In this document: piece after piece, positions 34,238 through 46,077 of the stretch
How the letters are laid out: each line of letters begins with the position of its first letter
How positions within the stretch are numbered: position 1 is the first letter of the stretch
NCBI GenBank assembly: GCA_900175165.2
Contig: FWWN02000624.1
Location: 1,231 to 65,230, forward strand
Source: Rhizomucor pusillus
Lineage: Eukaryota > Mucoromycota > Mucoromycetes > Mucorales > Lichtheimiaceae
DNA: 64,000 nt
Direction: 5' to 3'
Program-made: the position numbers and the translations under genes
Notes under the pieces: generated by a model
The model's database searches: none
Told to the model about the DNA's origin: nothing
The model's input: only the letters and a program-made list of their open reading frames with translations

Positions 34238-36836
34238 CTACGATGTCCCGTTCTCCTTGGTTGGTTTTTTCTTGTTCTTTGGTTTCTTCTTTTTGGTTTC
34301 CATCGCTGCTTCAGCTCTGTCTTTAATACTCTGCGCTCGTTTCAAGGTATCTTCATCGCTGCTATTCTCCAAGATATTCGAAACGTAAGGGTATACGTCT
34401 TGAAATACATTTCGCCACTTTTGTTTGTCATCTTCAGAGTTAGGCACTACATAGTTATTTTTAGCGTAAGCTTGCTTTGTTTCGAGCAGAATGTTCTTTG
34501 CCTTTTAAAACGTACCCTGCGCACTCAAGTTATCAATAGCACGCACAATGTGCCGTTGAACATCTTTGGTAACGTTGGCGCTGAGTCCCATAGCTAACAA
34601 TGTTGGAATAACATTGTATGCATCGTTTTCATTTTCGGCGCCGTTCTGGGTCGAGATCATAATGTTATAATTGTCACCTAGTAGACGCACTCAGTATACA
34701 AACAAATCTCTCAATGTATTTAACCAGTTACGAACCGTAAAGCGCAAGGTTAGCAATACATCGTGCAATGTGGCGGTGTATTTCTGAATGGTCTGAAAAT
34801 GCAGCTGGGACGTTGCAGATATACTTCAGCATCCTTGGTAGAGATGTCAAGACCGCTTGAGATTCACCTTCAATGAAGTTGGTTAGGCACATCGGATATT
34901 TTTGACCATCTATTCTCTAAACAATAATATCTTACTGTTCGTAGCAAAGTTGGCCAAAGCACAGCATGCATGTGACACCGCCGCTGGATTGGATTCTCTT
35001 GACGTTGTATCATCAACGTTGCATGATAGATAAAAGCAGAGATCTTGACGATGCTGATCTTGATCGTCGTCGTTTTCGCCATCGGCTTGCGGCAATACCA
35101 CGATGATAGACACCAATGCGCGTGCAACTTCTCCCTCAAGCAAAGCAGCCTTATACTTGTCTGTTTAAATTATTGTCAATTATCCGTTAGTTCTGGTTCA
35201 TATGTATGACGTTTACCATTCCGTAAAGACAAATAAGCGATAGTTTTTGCCATATATTTTACGACTTCTTGGTTGGACGATCTGAGTAAATTAGCAAACC
35301 GATTTGTTCCTCTCAACACGTCAATGACATATGGCTGATTAGCAACTATATATAGTTTTCGGTTGGTTGTATGCATGCCAATCTTCCTTTCATCTAGTCT
35401 TCGTTCTTACGTATTCCACTGATAGCGGATACAGCCTTTGCAGCCCAGCTTTGAATGATAGATACTCGCTCTTCCAACTGATATTGCTCTTGCTGCTCAG
35501 CTTTGCTGTTCGTGCTCTGATTATCATCTCTTGCAAGTTCAGGATCGTACGCAGCCAAAGTTAAGAGAGCATCCAGGGCACCTTCATCGATAATGTTGAC
35601 CGAGCTTAGGATGCCTGGACACGTGGTATAAGAACTCTTGGTCGTGCTAGTTTTGATACAAACATTTACCTGCACGAGCCAATTGGTAAATGATATGGGT
35701 GCAGTTGATGATAATCTCTAAAATCATCTCCTGACGAGCTCTCTCTGACTGGTCCTCTGTCGAGCGTACCGTAATCTGCGAATGATTTCCTGGACTTCCC
35801 GAGTTGTTCGATTGTATGGACCCTGATGGAGACTTCCTCTTTATTGTCTCTTGCTTGTTGTTACTAGAATAGACGTAATAGTCGATAAGATGCAACACTG
35901 CAGGCAATGCCCATTTAGTGATGATGACAGGCCGCACCGATTCTATATGGGACGCTATTAGTAAAATGCGAACATGATGTTAAAAAGGAAAGGTGAGCAT
36001 ACCCTTCTCAGCAAGGATGGCGAGTATAGTCGTAACAAGATGATGCAGCTGCGTACTGCTCGATGATCTGCAGAGCCACACGAGAGCATCCACACCGCCA
36101 TATGCAACCAAACTATGTAGGTCGCCAGCTATTATCACGACACGCAAAGAATTAGAGAAAAATCGAACACGGCCTATCCACAGCATTTAGAACGACACAT
36201 ACGATTATCTTTTTCGATCAACTCCAGTAACCCTCGGGCGCCGTGGATCTACAGTGAAACGCAAAAGGGTAAAAGCATCAGCAATCAAAACGTCTTGTTT
36301 TCACATGCCTTAATGATATTCACCTGCGTGGATAGACCGTGATCATCGTCAACGGCGTATGTCACTAGATAGGCGACTTCAAAGCAGTTCTTGCATACTC
36401 TGACTGGCTTCGAACCGTATCCGAGCTGCGGGAGAGGTGCGCTTTTAGACGAGCAGTCGTTGCAAAAAATGTTTCCACTGGCGGACAACGTTTAATACAT
36501 GGTACGCACACACAAACACTGCTTATTAAAAGCAACAAGCTCACCAGTGTCGGCAGTGATGCTAACAAGGTAGTATGCATGAGTAACCTTTGCGTGTGTT
36601 TTCCGAGTCTGAAACCCATATATACTTGCCCTTCGACGGAGCGGTCCAAATGCAGCATCGCAAGCTGTGCAGTGAGTTACATCAAGATCGTTCACCCAAA
36701 CCGGACGAGGCAAGAGAAATGTGAGACGGTCATCTTGAGGAAGCATTAGCATAGGAAAAGGCGACCCAGGTGCCACCTGGGAGGTAGTGCTCTTTCCGCT
36801 GTCGGGATGTGGTTGCACAGACATCTCTGATTTCAT
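34238..36836 (-). CDS. FYVE zinc finger plus armadillo-repeat protein
   Basis: Twelve exons from 36836 down to 34238 assemble to exactly 1950 nt, 649 aa: 36630-36836, 36545-36561, 36324-36477, 36203-36248, 36003-36128, 35670-35942, 35411-35614, 35217-35345, 34936-35160, 34736-34909, 34516-34677, 34238-34470. The FYVE domain (residues about 50-115) is complete: HCTACDAAFGPLRRRHHCRH, CGNIFCNDCS, RVCKNCFEV. It has the RHHCR PI3P-binding core, so endosomal or vacuolar membrane targeting is expected. The rest is armadillo-like helices, for example LHSLVAYGGVDALVWLCRSS, NFIEGESQAVLTSLPRML and HIARCIANLALYG, ending in a Lys-rich tail. Intron 1 has a GC donor, and exon 2 is only 17 nt. The gene converges on AGO (184 bp apart). 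The orthologue is not recognised. Confidence 0.88.
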
Positions 36837-36933
36837 GCAGGAAGAGAGGAACGAGCGAAAGTTTACAATGCAAATATCCCCGAAGAATCTTCTTTATTAC
36901 ACATTGTATTTATAATAAACGAATGCCCATGTT

Positions 36934-39222
36934 TCAGCAACGTTGGGCGTTGCCTTCCGCCGTTTGAGAAGGTTGCTTTTCCTCCTCCTGCGCTGCCTCC
37001 TGGTCTTCCGTGCTCCTGTCCTCATTCTTGTTGGTGCTATCATCATTATCATCATCGCCGCTTTCACTTTCGTCGTCGCTTGATACGACCCTGACGCTTA
37101 CGTCATGTCAGGAACTATCCATACAGTTTGGAGGAGGATACTTACCTGGTAGGTTGCTCAAGGTACCTATCCGTAACGACGGCGCCGGGGAAGGTGTACA
37201 AACCATCCCTGCGGAATTTCCACACCTTTTGCTCCTTGTGCTTGATGGCCTTTGTCTCTGGATCTACTATCTCTACGAGGTCGCCGTCTCCCTGCTTACT
37301 AAGAGCCCAGCTCTCGTCGCTGAGAGCACTTCCGCCAGGCAATTTGTGATGTTTCAGGTCCCATCCAAGCATTCTGCATAGTTCCGGAACAATCACATCG
37401 CAGTCGCCCAATAGCTGTATGTCAAAGGTCATGTGTGTGATGGGGGTTCTGTTGATGAGGATTTGTGGTACACTGTGCGGAATTTGCGTCATGATCTCGG
37501 ACACAGGTGATACTTTAAGCGATGATCCCATGACTATCAACAGGTCTACGACGTTCGTGTCCAGCTCCAATAACCGATCAAATTCGGCCGGCAGGCTCTC
37601 GCCAAAGAATGTGATATCCTATGCAAACCGACGAATTAACAGATCCAGCTATTAATAATAGCATTCCCCCCAACCCTTCTGCTTACTGGTTTCATGACAG
37701 AAACTCCACGATTTGGCGGCCGCCAGCTACCTTCATCGTCGTCGTCGCTTTGAACGGTCTGCGGCTTGCCTTCATTCAGCGCGCTGCATTTTGGACACGG
37801 TGGCACTTTCTAAGAATTAACCTTCCCTGTTAGTCCCTTTGTACCAAAATATATTCTCAGCCTTGCATTGCCCTGCATGCTCTCTAATCGTATTTTCCTA
37901 TTACCTGCTCAAAGATATACTTTTCGATTTCTTTGCCATCGCACTTGTAACCGCATGTCACGCAGCTAGCAGTAGCAAAGCTGCCGTGACAGTTTACTAT
38001 CCGTCGAATACCAGCCTTGTGCTCCAGCGTATCGATGTTCTGTGTATAATTGCGGAGCAGCTTGCCCTTTTCTTCCATTAACTTGACAAACATATGGCTG
38101 GGGCTCGGCTCATAATTGCTTGGATAAAGCTCTTTGGCGAATGAGTAGAATATTTCCGGTGACTCGCGAAAATACTGTATATCGAACATTTGTTGCGGAT
38201 CATCTAGCTCAAATTCTTGCAGTCGCGAGTAAATGCCTGTTTCCGACCGGAAATCGGGAATGCCACATGATACAGATACACCGGCTCCGGTAACAATCAT
38301 GACATTGTTTGCTTTTCGAAGCAGTTCTACTACGTCTTCCAAGGTATTTACAGTATCTAGACGTTTTCGGCGTCGCATGAATCGGCTCACAGCTGCGCGT
38401 AGAAGAGCCCAAAGCTGTGATTCTAAAGCCATGGCTGCTACGCTGGGATGCTGTGAATAATAGACGTTAGAGTACTGCGGACGTCCTTTCGAATGCAAAT
38501 AAAAAGCACTTACCAGCGCAACATTGAATGCTTCTATAAGCTTTACAACCGGGACCTTGGCATCGTGATATTTCTTCATGAATTTCATAACACCTAACAG
38601 CCGCAAAAACTTTAACAAACCATCTCTTTTCTTTTTTTCGTATATATATTTATATATATGCTTACCAAGATGTTTAGCTTCCTCTTGCAGTTTTTCGCAT
38701 TCTTCTGGTGTAAAGCTTGTCCATGCTAATTCATGTATCAGTATATCATCCAGTTACTCTTCAGGTGGTAGTTGTTCGACTTACTGGGTTCGTCGTAGTC
38801 AACGGATGTTACATCTGCACCCGCAGGACCAAACGACGCCGAGTGAAACATTTCAAAGGTGCTGCTAGCTTCGCTGTGTACGCTTTCGTTGCCTTCAGCC
38901 CAATCTTCATCCGACTCTTCGTTGTAATCTGCATCGAAGTCATGGTCGTGTATGGTTGCTCCGGTGGTTTTTTCCTCGATATCAATAAATGAATTATTGT
39001 CGCTATTAGCAGTGGATTCAACTAAATATTTTTTATCTTTTTTTGTTAGCGTGTATCACACACACACTTTGGCCTGAGTAACCAACTTCACGCACCTGTC
39101 AACTGCGATGACTGCTGATCATCAACTCTCACTCGTTTCTGCGAGCGCTCGTCTCCTTCCTGATCAGACACACTGCGCTTCTCGCTGGTGCTCTTTGTGA
39201 ACTGATCTTGTGTATCGTCCAT
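36934..39222 (-). CDS. class I sirtuin, NAD-dependent protein deacetylase (Sir2/Hst1/SIRT1-like)
   Basis: Eight exons (39096-39222, 38785-39021, 38666-38725, 38514-38593, 37905-38450, 37687-37809, 37146-37618, 36934-37096) sum to 1809 nt, 602 aa. Catalytic landmarks are [56 protein letters not shown] with [10 protein letters not shown] (general-base His), zinc cysteines CVTCGYKC and CPKC, then [20 protein letters not shown] and [10 protein letters not shown]. The N-terminal part ([25 protein letters not shown]) matches the extension of Sir2/Hst1-type enzymes, which deacetylate histones in the nucleus. An acidic segment (SDDDDEGS) follows the second Cys pair, and a long Asp/Glu-rich tail ends the protein. 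The start was taken at MDDTQDQF; an in-frame ATG 48 nt upstream is possible. Confidence 0.95.
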
Positions 39223-40027
39223 GCGGATTCGACAGCAAGGGAGTTTTTCAGTAAAAGAGAGACGGGGCATTCAATGTCCGCGTATACGGCAAGGATCTAC
39301 ACCCACACAACAAAGCGAGAAAGAAAAAGAGAGAGGGGAAGAGAGAGAAAGGGAAAAAAGGACGGGCAAGAAAGAAAAATGGAATTATGCGAGTTTATCT
39401 ATTTCTACGAGTACTGTAAGATATATGTTTATGCTATTTATATTATTTTTCTTCGTCTCGAGTATCGGCTACAGATTGTAGATGCTTATTGTCACTGATA
39501 GGTACTGTGAATAGCTCGAATAATATGTTACGTAAACGACTACGTTAGGAAACCTTGAAAGTGAACAGCCTACCACAGATTCAAGAGCAAAATATCCTGG
39601 CACACGAGTTAGCAATATGCAATGTATGAAAAGGGGGATCTGATGCATTTTCCCTATAGCTGTTGACCAAAGAAATGTTTTTGATAGTGTAATTGATGAT
39701 CTATAGGTTAAAGTATATATGTCTCCACGTAAATGAATGTATGTATGTGTGTATGTATATTAATTGCCGGTATCCATTCGTGATGTGCAAAATCAGAAAG
39801 AGTGCAGAAAAAGATGGTAATTCATTACATACATCAAGTAGGTATTATTTGCTTTCTCAACACCCTGAAGTAGTATACCATATCACGACGATATGCCACC
39901 TTGGACAATACGATGTGTTCGAACGCTGTGAGGACAGCGGAGTCTGCTGGCCACGATCGACCACTTCAAATCCCATCGCCACGTTCCGCTTCACACTGCT
40001 GCCTCAAATAACCTCGCGTCCCTCCTC
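39223..40027. other. divergent intergenic region between sirtuin and delta-COP genes
   Basis: About 800 bp with purine-rich (GAGA-like) sequence at 39310-39380 and AT-rich sequence to about 39770. No gene was supported. It should contain the promoters of both flanking genes. Confidence 0.6.
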
Positions 40028-42119
40028 ATGGTAATGACTCTTTACTTGTACAATTCCTGCAAATGGACTCGGTATTAAAGCAGCACTCTAGGTTGTCCTG
40101 GCAGCTTCAATCGTCACCAAAAGCGGAAAAGGTAAATATAGAAATGCAGCCTTGTACCTTAAACAGCTAAAGTTCATCAATGTTCTGTACGCAGCCGTCA
40201 TCTCTCGTCAGTTTCGAGAGATGCAACGCTCTCGCATCGAAGGCTTGCTAGCCTCGTTTCCTAAACTCACCAGCACTGGTCAACAACACACGACTGTCGA
40301 GACGGAACACGTTCGCTATGTGTATCAACCTCTTGAAGACCTGTTCATGGTCCTCATTACGAACCGCCAGGTAACATGAGAGAGAGAAATATATCAACAT
40401 GTATACTTTGCGAGGGCTCATAACTCACACGCGACATATAAAGTCTAACATTCTTCAAGATATCGAGTCTCTTCACCTCTTTGCGCGTGTAGTCACTGAT
40501 ATTTGCCGATCCTGCGACGAGCAAGATATCCTACGAAACGCATTCGAGCTTTTATGCGCCTTTGACGAGATCATTTCGGATGGATACAGAGAAAATGTGG
40601 GACTCTCACAAGTGAAGAGTATAATTGAAATGGAAAGTCACGAAGAACGAATACAAGAGATCATCGCCAAGGTAAGTCTGAAAAGTGGAGGAAAGGGACA
40701 TGTTCGTTTTCTCTAAACCTTAAATCAGAACAAAGAGAAAGAGGCCAAGGAGGAGCTCAAGCGACGCGCAAAACAGTTCGAGATGCAAAAGAAGGAAGCA
40801 CAGAAGCGAGGACAGGGTTTCATGCAAGGAAACTTCAGCTCCAGCAACTATATGGGTGGTCGTTTCTCGCCTGCCTTGGAACCAACTGTGCAAAGCTCAC
40901 TGGAAACTACATCTTACGTCAGGTAACAAAAAGAAAGATGGCAGGTCAATTTGGATAGTAACTGACCACCGTTGCAGCCGTTCTTCAACTCCTCCTGCCC
41001 CATCGACCAAGGCTCGTGGTATGCAGTTGGGCCGTAAGCCTAAATCTGCAGACTTGTTTGAAGCTATCAAGACAGAAGTCGAAGAACCACTCTTGAAGTC
41101 CTCAAGATCTTCGCTCAGCAGCGGCACACCAAAGAACCAAGAAGGGTAAAAAGAGGAAACAATTAGCAAAGGGAGAGTCATGAGTACATATTAATTCAAT
41201 GCATATATTTCCAGTATTCACGTTTCCATCGAGGAACGGGTCTCCTTGGCAGCAAACAAAGATGGTGGATTGGAACAAATGGAAGTGCGAGGCGTGCTCA
41301 CGTTACGTGTCGGCGATGCCTCTAACGCCAGACTGCGTCTCAGTCTTCAGACTGCAGATGACCCTGCTATCAACTTCAAGGTGAGATCACAGTGCTAAAT
41401 GTGAGAAAGGTTTCATTACTAACTATATATATATATCGTTTAGACCCACCCCAACGTAGATAAAAATGTCTTCAAAAATGACAAAATCGTACAGATGCGA
41501 GACACTGCACGATCATTCCCTATCAACCAGAATCTCGAAGTTGTCAGATGGAAATTTTCCACGCGCGACGAAACCGCTGTACCGCTCTCAAGTAAGTCGG
41601 TGAAACTGTGTCGTTTCGATCCTCAATCTCTAACTTTATATCCAGTCAATTGCTGGCCATCACCTGCCGGAGACGGTACTTGCGATGTGAATATCGAATA
41701 CGAGTTGGAAGCAGAGCACCTTGAGCTACGCGATGTCATTATTTCTATTCCTTTACCGTGAGTGTGATTCTATTATATACTTCCTGAATGTTCGTGTTTT
41801 ACTGATGGCAATTTGTGGGCACAGTGTTGAACCTGTCGCCACCGTCCATAACGCTGATGGAAACTACAACATTGACCGCCAACGTCGCGTACTCGAGTGG
41901 CAACTGCCCGTTATTAATAGCTCAAATAAGTCCGGATCATTGGAGTGCAATATTCCTGGCGACGATGCCAACGGTTTCTTCCCTGTCATTGTCTCTTTTG
42001 TCAGCGAACGACTCATCTGCGACGTGGATGTGGTTGAAGCCTACAACTTGGAAACAGAGACACCTGCACAATTTTCAAAGGATATCTTCCTTGCAGCCGA
42101 TGACTACACGATAGGATAG
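40028..42119 (+). CDS. RET2: coatomer subunit delta (delta-COP)
   Basis: Ten exons (40028-40030, 40092-40131, 40195-40370, 40444-40671, 40729-40922, 40978-41145, 41215-41380, 41444-41591, 41646-41757, 41825-42119) sum to 1530 nt, 509 aa. Delta-COP is part of the COPI coat for Golgi-to-ER and intra-Golgi traffic. The longin-like N-terminus ([49 protein letters not shown]) is diagnostic. A charged coiled region follows ([20 protein letters not shown]). The C-terminal mu-homology domain has [30 protein letters not shown] and [20 protein letters not shown]. The first coding exon is only the ATG, followed directly by GTAATG; this is required for the conserved second residues. It converges on the chitin synthase gene, with 71 bp between stops. 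Confidence 0.96.
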
Positions 42120-42190
42120 AATTTTTGATATTTCTTTAAAGAGAAAGAAGAAAAGAATAGGACTAAAAGCTTTACAATATGTATGCGATT

Positions 42191-45100
42191 TTAATGGCCA
42201 TAGTAAATAGCAGGGTATGATCGAACCAGAGCTGGAGGAGTAGGTTTGCTCTCTGTAGAGAGTGCATTTCGTTCGTGCTGAGCCCAATCCTCAAATTTGC
42301 GCATGACAATATCTTTGCCATCGAATTTGCCCTGACGGCGACCGTGATCTTCGCCAGATCCACTGACGCCTTGCACCTGTCTGGTTTCGCCCCACGAGAA
42401 GTCGTCAAAGTTCCAGTATGCATAGGCCGGCAGCAAAAAGTTCCAAATAGGCAGAGACAATAGGTAGACCAGCATCCAACCGACATAGACCATTTTGCGC
42501 GTAGTGAGCGAGATGAGGACCGCCGGCAGACCTAGAATAGCTGCCAGCAGCATCAATGGGATAATCGGTACCGGCCGCACAAAGAAGGATATGACAATGA
42601 GATAAAGTGTAAACGAGATGGCGGCAGGCAAGACGACAGTGCCGACAAGTTCCATAAACACGACGAATTGCATGGAGAAGCAAAAAGTGCCGCACAGATC
42701 ACGGATAAGCACGAGCTCCAAGAGGTTGTGCACAGTCGAGTTGATCCATCGCCGGCGTTGTGATAGCAGCACGCTGAAGGTATCCGGAACAACAGTCTTG
42801 CATACCTACTCGATCACTTTTATCAGAAAGAGAACAAAAAAATGATGTGCTTTCGACATCATGTTTCGATATCTTACCGCTTGAGGAACAAAGACCATTT
42901 TGCGCTTCGGAAACGTGCGAAGCATGAGTGTTGTCAGGTATCTGTCTTCGCCCAGCAACAGCAAATTTTTCTTGTGCAGAGTATCAACTACGTTCTCGCA
43001 GTAACTCTCGACGATATCTGTTGAGCAAAAGATGGGCACGTAACGGTCGCCCTTTGGCGCAATGATACGATACATGCAGAAACAGCCAGGAAGACATGTT
43101 ACGCCACCAAAGATGGACTCGAACGCTTTGCTCATATGATGAGAAATGTAGTATTCAAACACTGTCATGCATGTGTATATATTAGTGCCAGTGGTGCGTG
43201 ATCTATCAATGCGAGTGAAAACTTGCCTTGTATAGCCGTAACCCAGCTGTCGCTCTTGTTTGCAATCTTTGTCTCTCCACACAAGCCCATAATATATGGG
43301 TCTCGGGACATGGTAGCGATCATACGAGCTAGAGAATCTGGATAAACTTTAGTGTCAGCGTCGACCATGAGACACGTCTCGAAACGGGACGGGTGGTGGT
43401 TGGTCAGCTTGACGATAGCCTTGCAAAACTGATACTCGAGCTCGCACATGCGGTCGCTGTAGTATATTTTTTGCATTGCATTCATTAGAATGACCTGACT
43501 GTCGCGCTTTCCTCGGTTGCCTGGTTTCTTTTGCTTGCGTTCAGCTGGCGTGCCGCATTTTATAATAGCTATCATCGGCACTCGCTGCTGCTCCTCTTCG
43601 GGCGTTTCATCGTCGTCAGCGTACTTGTAGTAACCAGCGTAGACTTTGGCCATATTGTGCCGTTTGACACCGTCAGCAATGGCCACATAGCTCGCTGCCC
43701 TGACCTGGTCTCGAGGTACAAGGTCATCCTTCATCATTGTCAGTACAATATCTGGCGTCGACATGCTGTTGCCTGATCCAGTAATTAATCCGTCACAGAT
43801 AACGAGCAGCATCTTGTGTGACGCAGGGTAATCGGTTTTCGCAAGCGAGTCAAGCGTTGTTCTTAAACCTTCTTCGCCTTCAGAGTAGCACGTGACCACC
43901 ATGAACGTATGGATCAGATCAAAGTTAAAATTATACTGCTTTTGCGCTTGATCGTTCACTGCAGCTTCGTTCTGCAATGTACCCATGGTCTCCATGTTTT
44001 GGAAAAAGCTCGAACTAATTGTGTAAGGCAAGTTGCCTGGAGAAGAAGGCGCTGTTGGCGGGCGCGTCGCTGCAGCGCGCTCCAGGCCGTACCGAGAACC
44101 ATAGTATCCAGGCGAATGAGGTTGCGTGAACCGCGACGTGGTTGGGAAGAATCGTCTTTTTGTACGTGGTGTCACTCCAAACTGTTGCGAGCCAACGTTG
44201 GCGCGATTTGATGAGATTGTAGCGATACTGGCATTATTAAAGCCGTGATCCATGCCTCCAGCTGCTATTGGACTTGCAGTGAAAGCGGTCGACCCTTCAG
44301 GAACGTTGCTGTGCTCTTCAACTGATGATACGCTGTTGCGTCGTCTGGGATAATGCATCTGCTCGACATTGTTCATTTCCCACTGAAGCACAGCTTCTTG
44401 GCGTTTCCGTCGCTCCTCGGCGGTTTCTTCACGGATGCTTCCCAGCTTCCACGATATGCACCATCCAAATACAAGTGCAAGCAAGAACCGGATCAGGACA
44501 ACGCCTAGAATGACAGCGAGTGATACCCAAAGCACAACGTCGGAGATGATGCATCCCGTGGAACGTGAGTCTAAGACTCCCACTTTGAGCACATCTGTCA
44601 AACATTTGCCGATGAGGTACCGATCGGCAGTAGTGCTTAGCCAATACGTGGCGTCGCGGCCGATAAGTGCACTTCCAGGACCCACGATCTGCGCGATCTG
44701 TATCGGCATCGGTACGTTTGGTACAAGATATCGCAATCGAGACAAGTCAAGCACGTTTCTACACAAATTTGGGAAAGTGGTGAGCATTTTTATCCTCACA
44801 CCTAGACCTTTAGCTATGCAGATATCGTAAACAGTATATATTTACCCATTGAATGCAACTAGGCTGGTTCCAGGTTGCTGGATATCAGTCCAGTTGTAAT
44901 AAATATCTCCTGCGACCTCTAGCTTTCTCAAAGCGTTTCGAGATTTCTTGCTGATGTGGCATCCATCCCGTTTTGGATTATCGGTCGCGTTAATTTTTGG
45001 ATTGTTGTGATCGATAGGCACGCAAGGAAAGTAATTTACGACATTGCCACGAGAATCATCGGGTCGAATCGGTCGAAAGATGCCTTTGCAGTTGTAGTTG

Positions 45101-45788
45101 ACCGTTTGGAACATGAATGACAGATCGCGTCCGCCGTAGCCCATTTCCAGCAAGTCGCCGGTGGCCGGAATTCCAGGGTAGGGTGTTGGATGCTTGAACG
45201 ATTTCACGTTGAATACTCTTCCGGAAATAATAATCTGGTCTTCGTTGACGCCTGTTGGGCGAATACGTGTTGGTTGGCGGCCGCACACGGTTGCGTTGAA
45301 TCCAAACGTCAAAAATCCGACGATGATGCACAAGAGTATAATGATAATGACGAGCGTCACTTTCTCGCGCCAGGCTTGCCGCTGTTGCCTATCCTGCGCA
45401 CCTAAAGACCTTCAATAAGCCGACCAAGTTTACACTCTAGTACTTTATACTTGCCAAATAGCCGCATTAAAGGCGGCGGGATCCACCACGTAAATATCCA
45501 GCTCGTCAGCACCCAGCAATCTGGGCATGTTTTCTTCCGTCGTGCTTCATTTTGCTCTTTTTCTTGCTCTGCAGCGGCCATGAGGCACTGCGCTCGCTGC
45601 AGATCCTCCGGTCGCGGATGCCGGCCTATCCGTGCTGACATCCGGCTCGCTGCTGCTGATAAGATTTCATCGGTGGTCGCCGGAGGTCTAGATGTATCGA
45701 CACGTAGTTGCGATGGAGGTCGCCTGCTGGAGGAGGATTGCTGAGAGGTAGAAGCGTTGGACTTTTCATCGTCTGTCGTCGTTGCCAT
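42191..45788 (-). CDS. chitin synthase, division 2, class IV-like
   Basis: Five exons (45455-45788, 44846-45401, 43227-44758, 42878-43161, 42191-42805) give 3321 nt, 1106 aa. The enzyme polymerises UDP-GlcNAc into chitin at the plasma membrane. A disordered N-terminus precedes a TM segment ([20 protein letters not shown]), then an extracytoplasmic part with [13 protein letters not shown], and a second TM group near residue 350. The catalytic core has [38 protein letters not shown] (DxD), [35 protein letters not shown] and [17 protein letters not shown] (QRRRW), followed by C-terminal TM helices. There is no myosin head, which fits class IV rather than V/VII. Introns 1 and 3 begin with GCAAGT. 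The stop codon lies just inside 42191. Confidence 0.94.
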
Positions 45789-46077
45789 GAGCAAGAAGGG
45801 AGGATGTTATAGATATACACAAAAGGATGGCACCGTGCACGCGCCCGTACACATAAGAGAAAGGAAAAAAAAGGAGAGCTGGATAGGAACGATGTATGGC
45901 AATAGACATGCACACAAACATACAAAAAGAGAGAAAAGACCACACATGCAGGCATTCTTTGATTGCATTGTCGTTGGATTTGAAACTTTGAATTCATTGA
46001 AACGATGTATTGTATTCTCCGATGCTTTACCAAGTAGAGACAAGATACGGTGTATAGGTGATGTATAAATATATATG

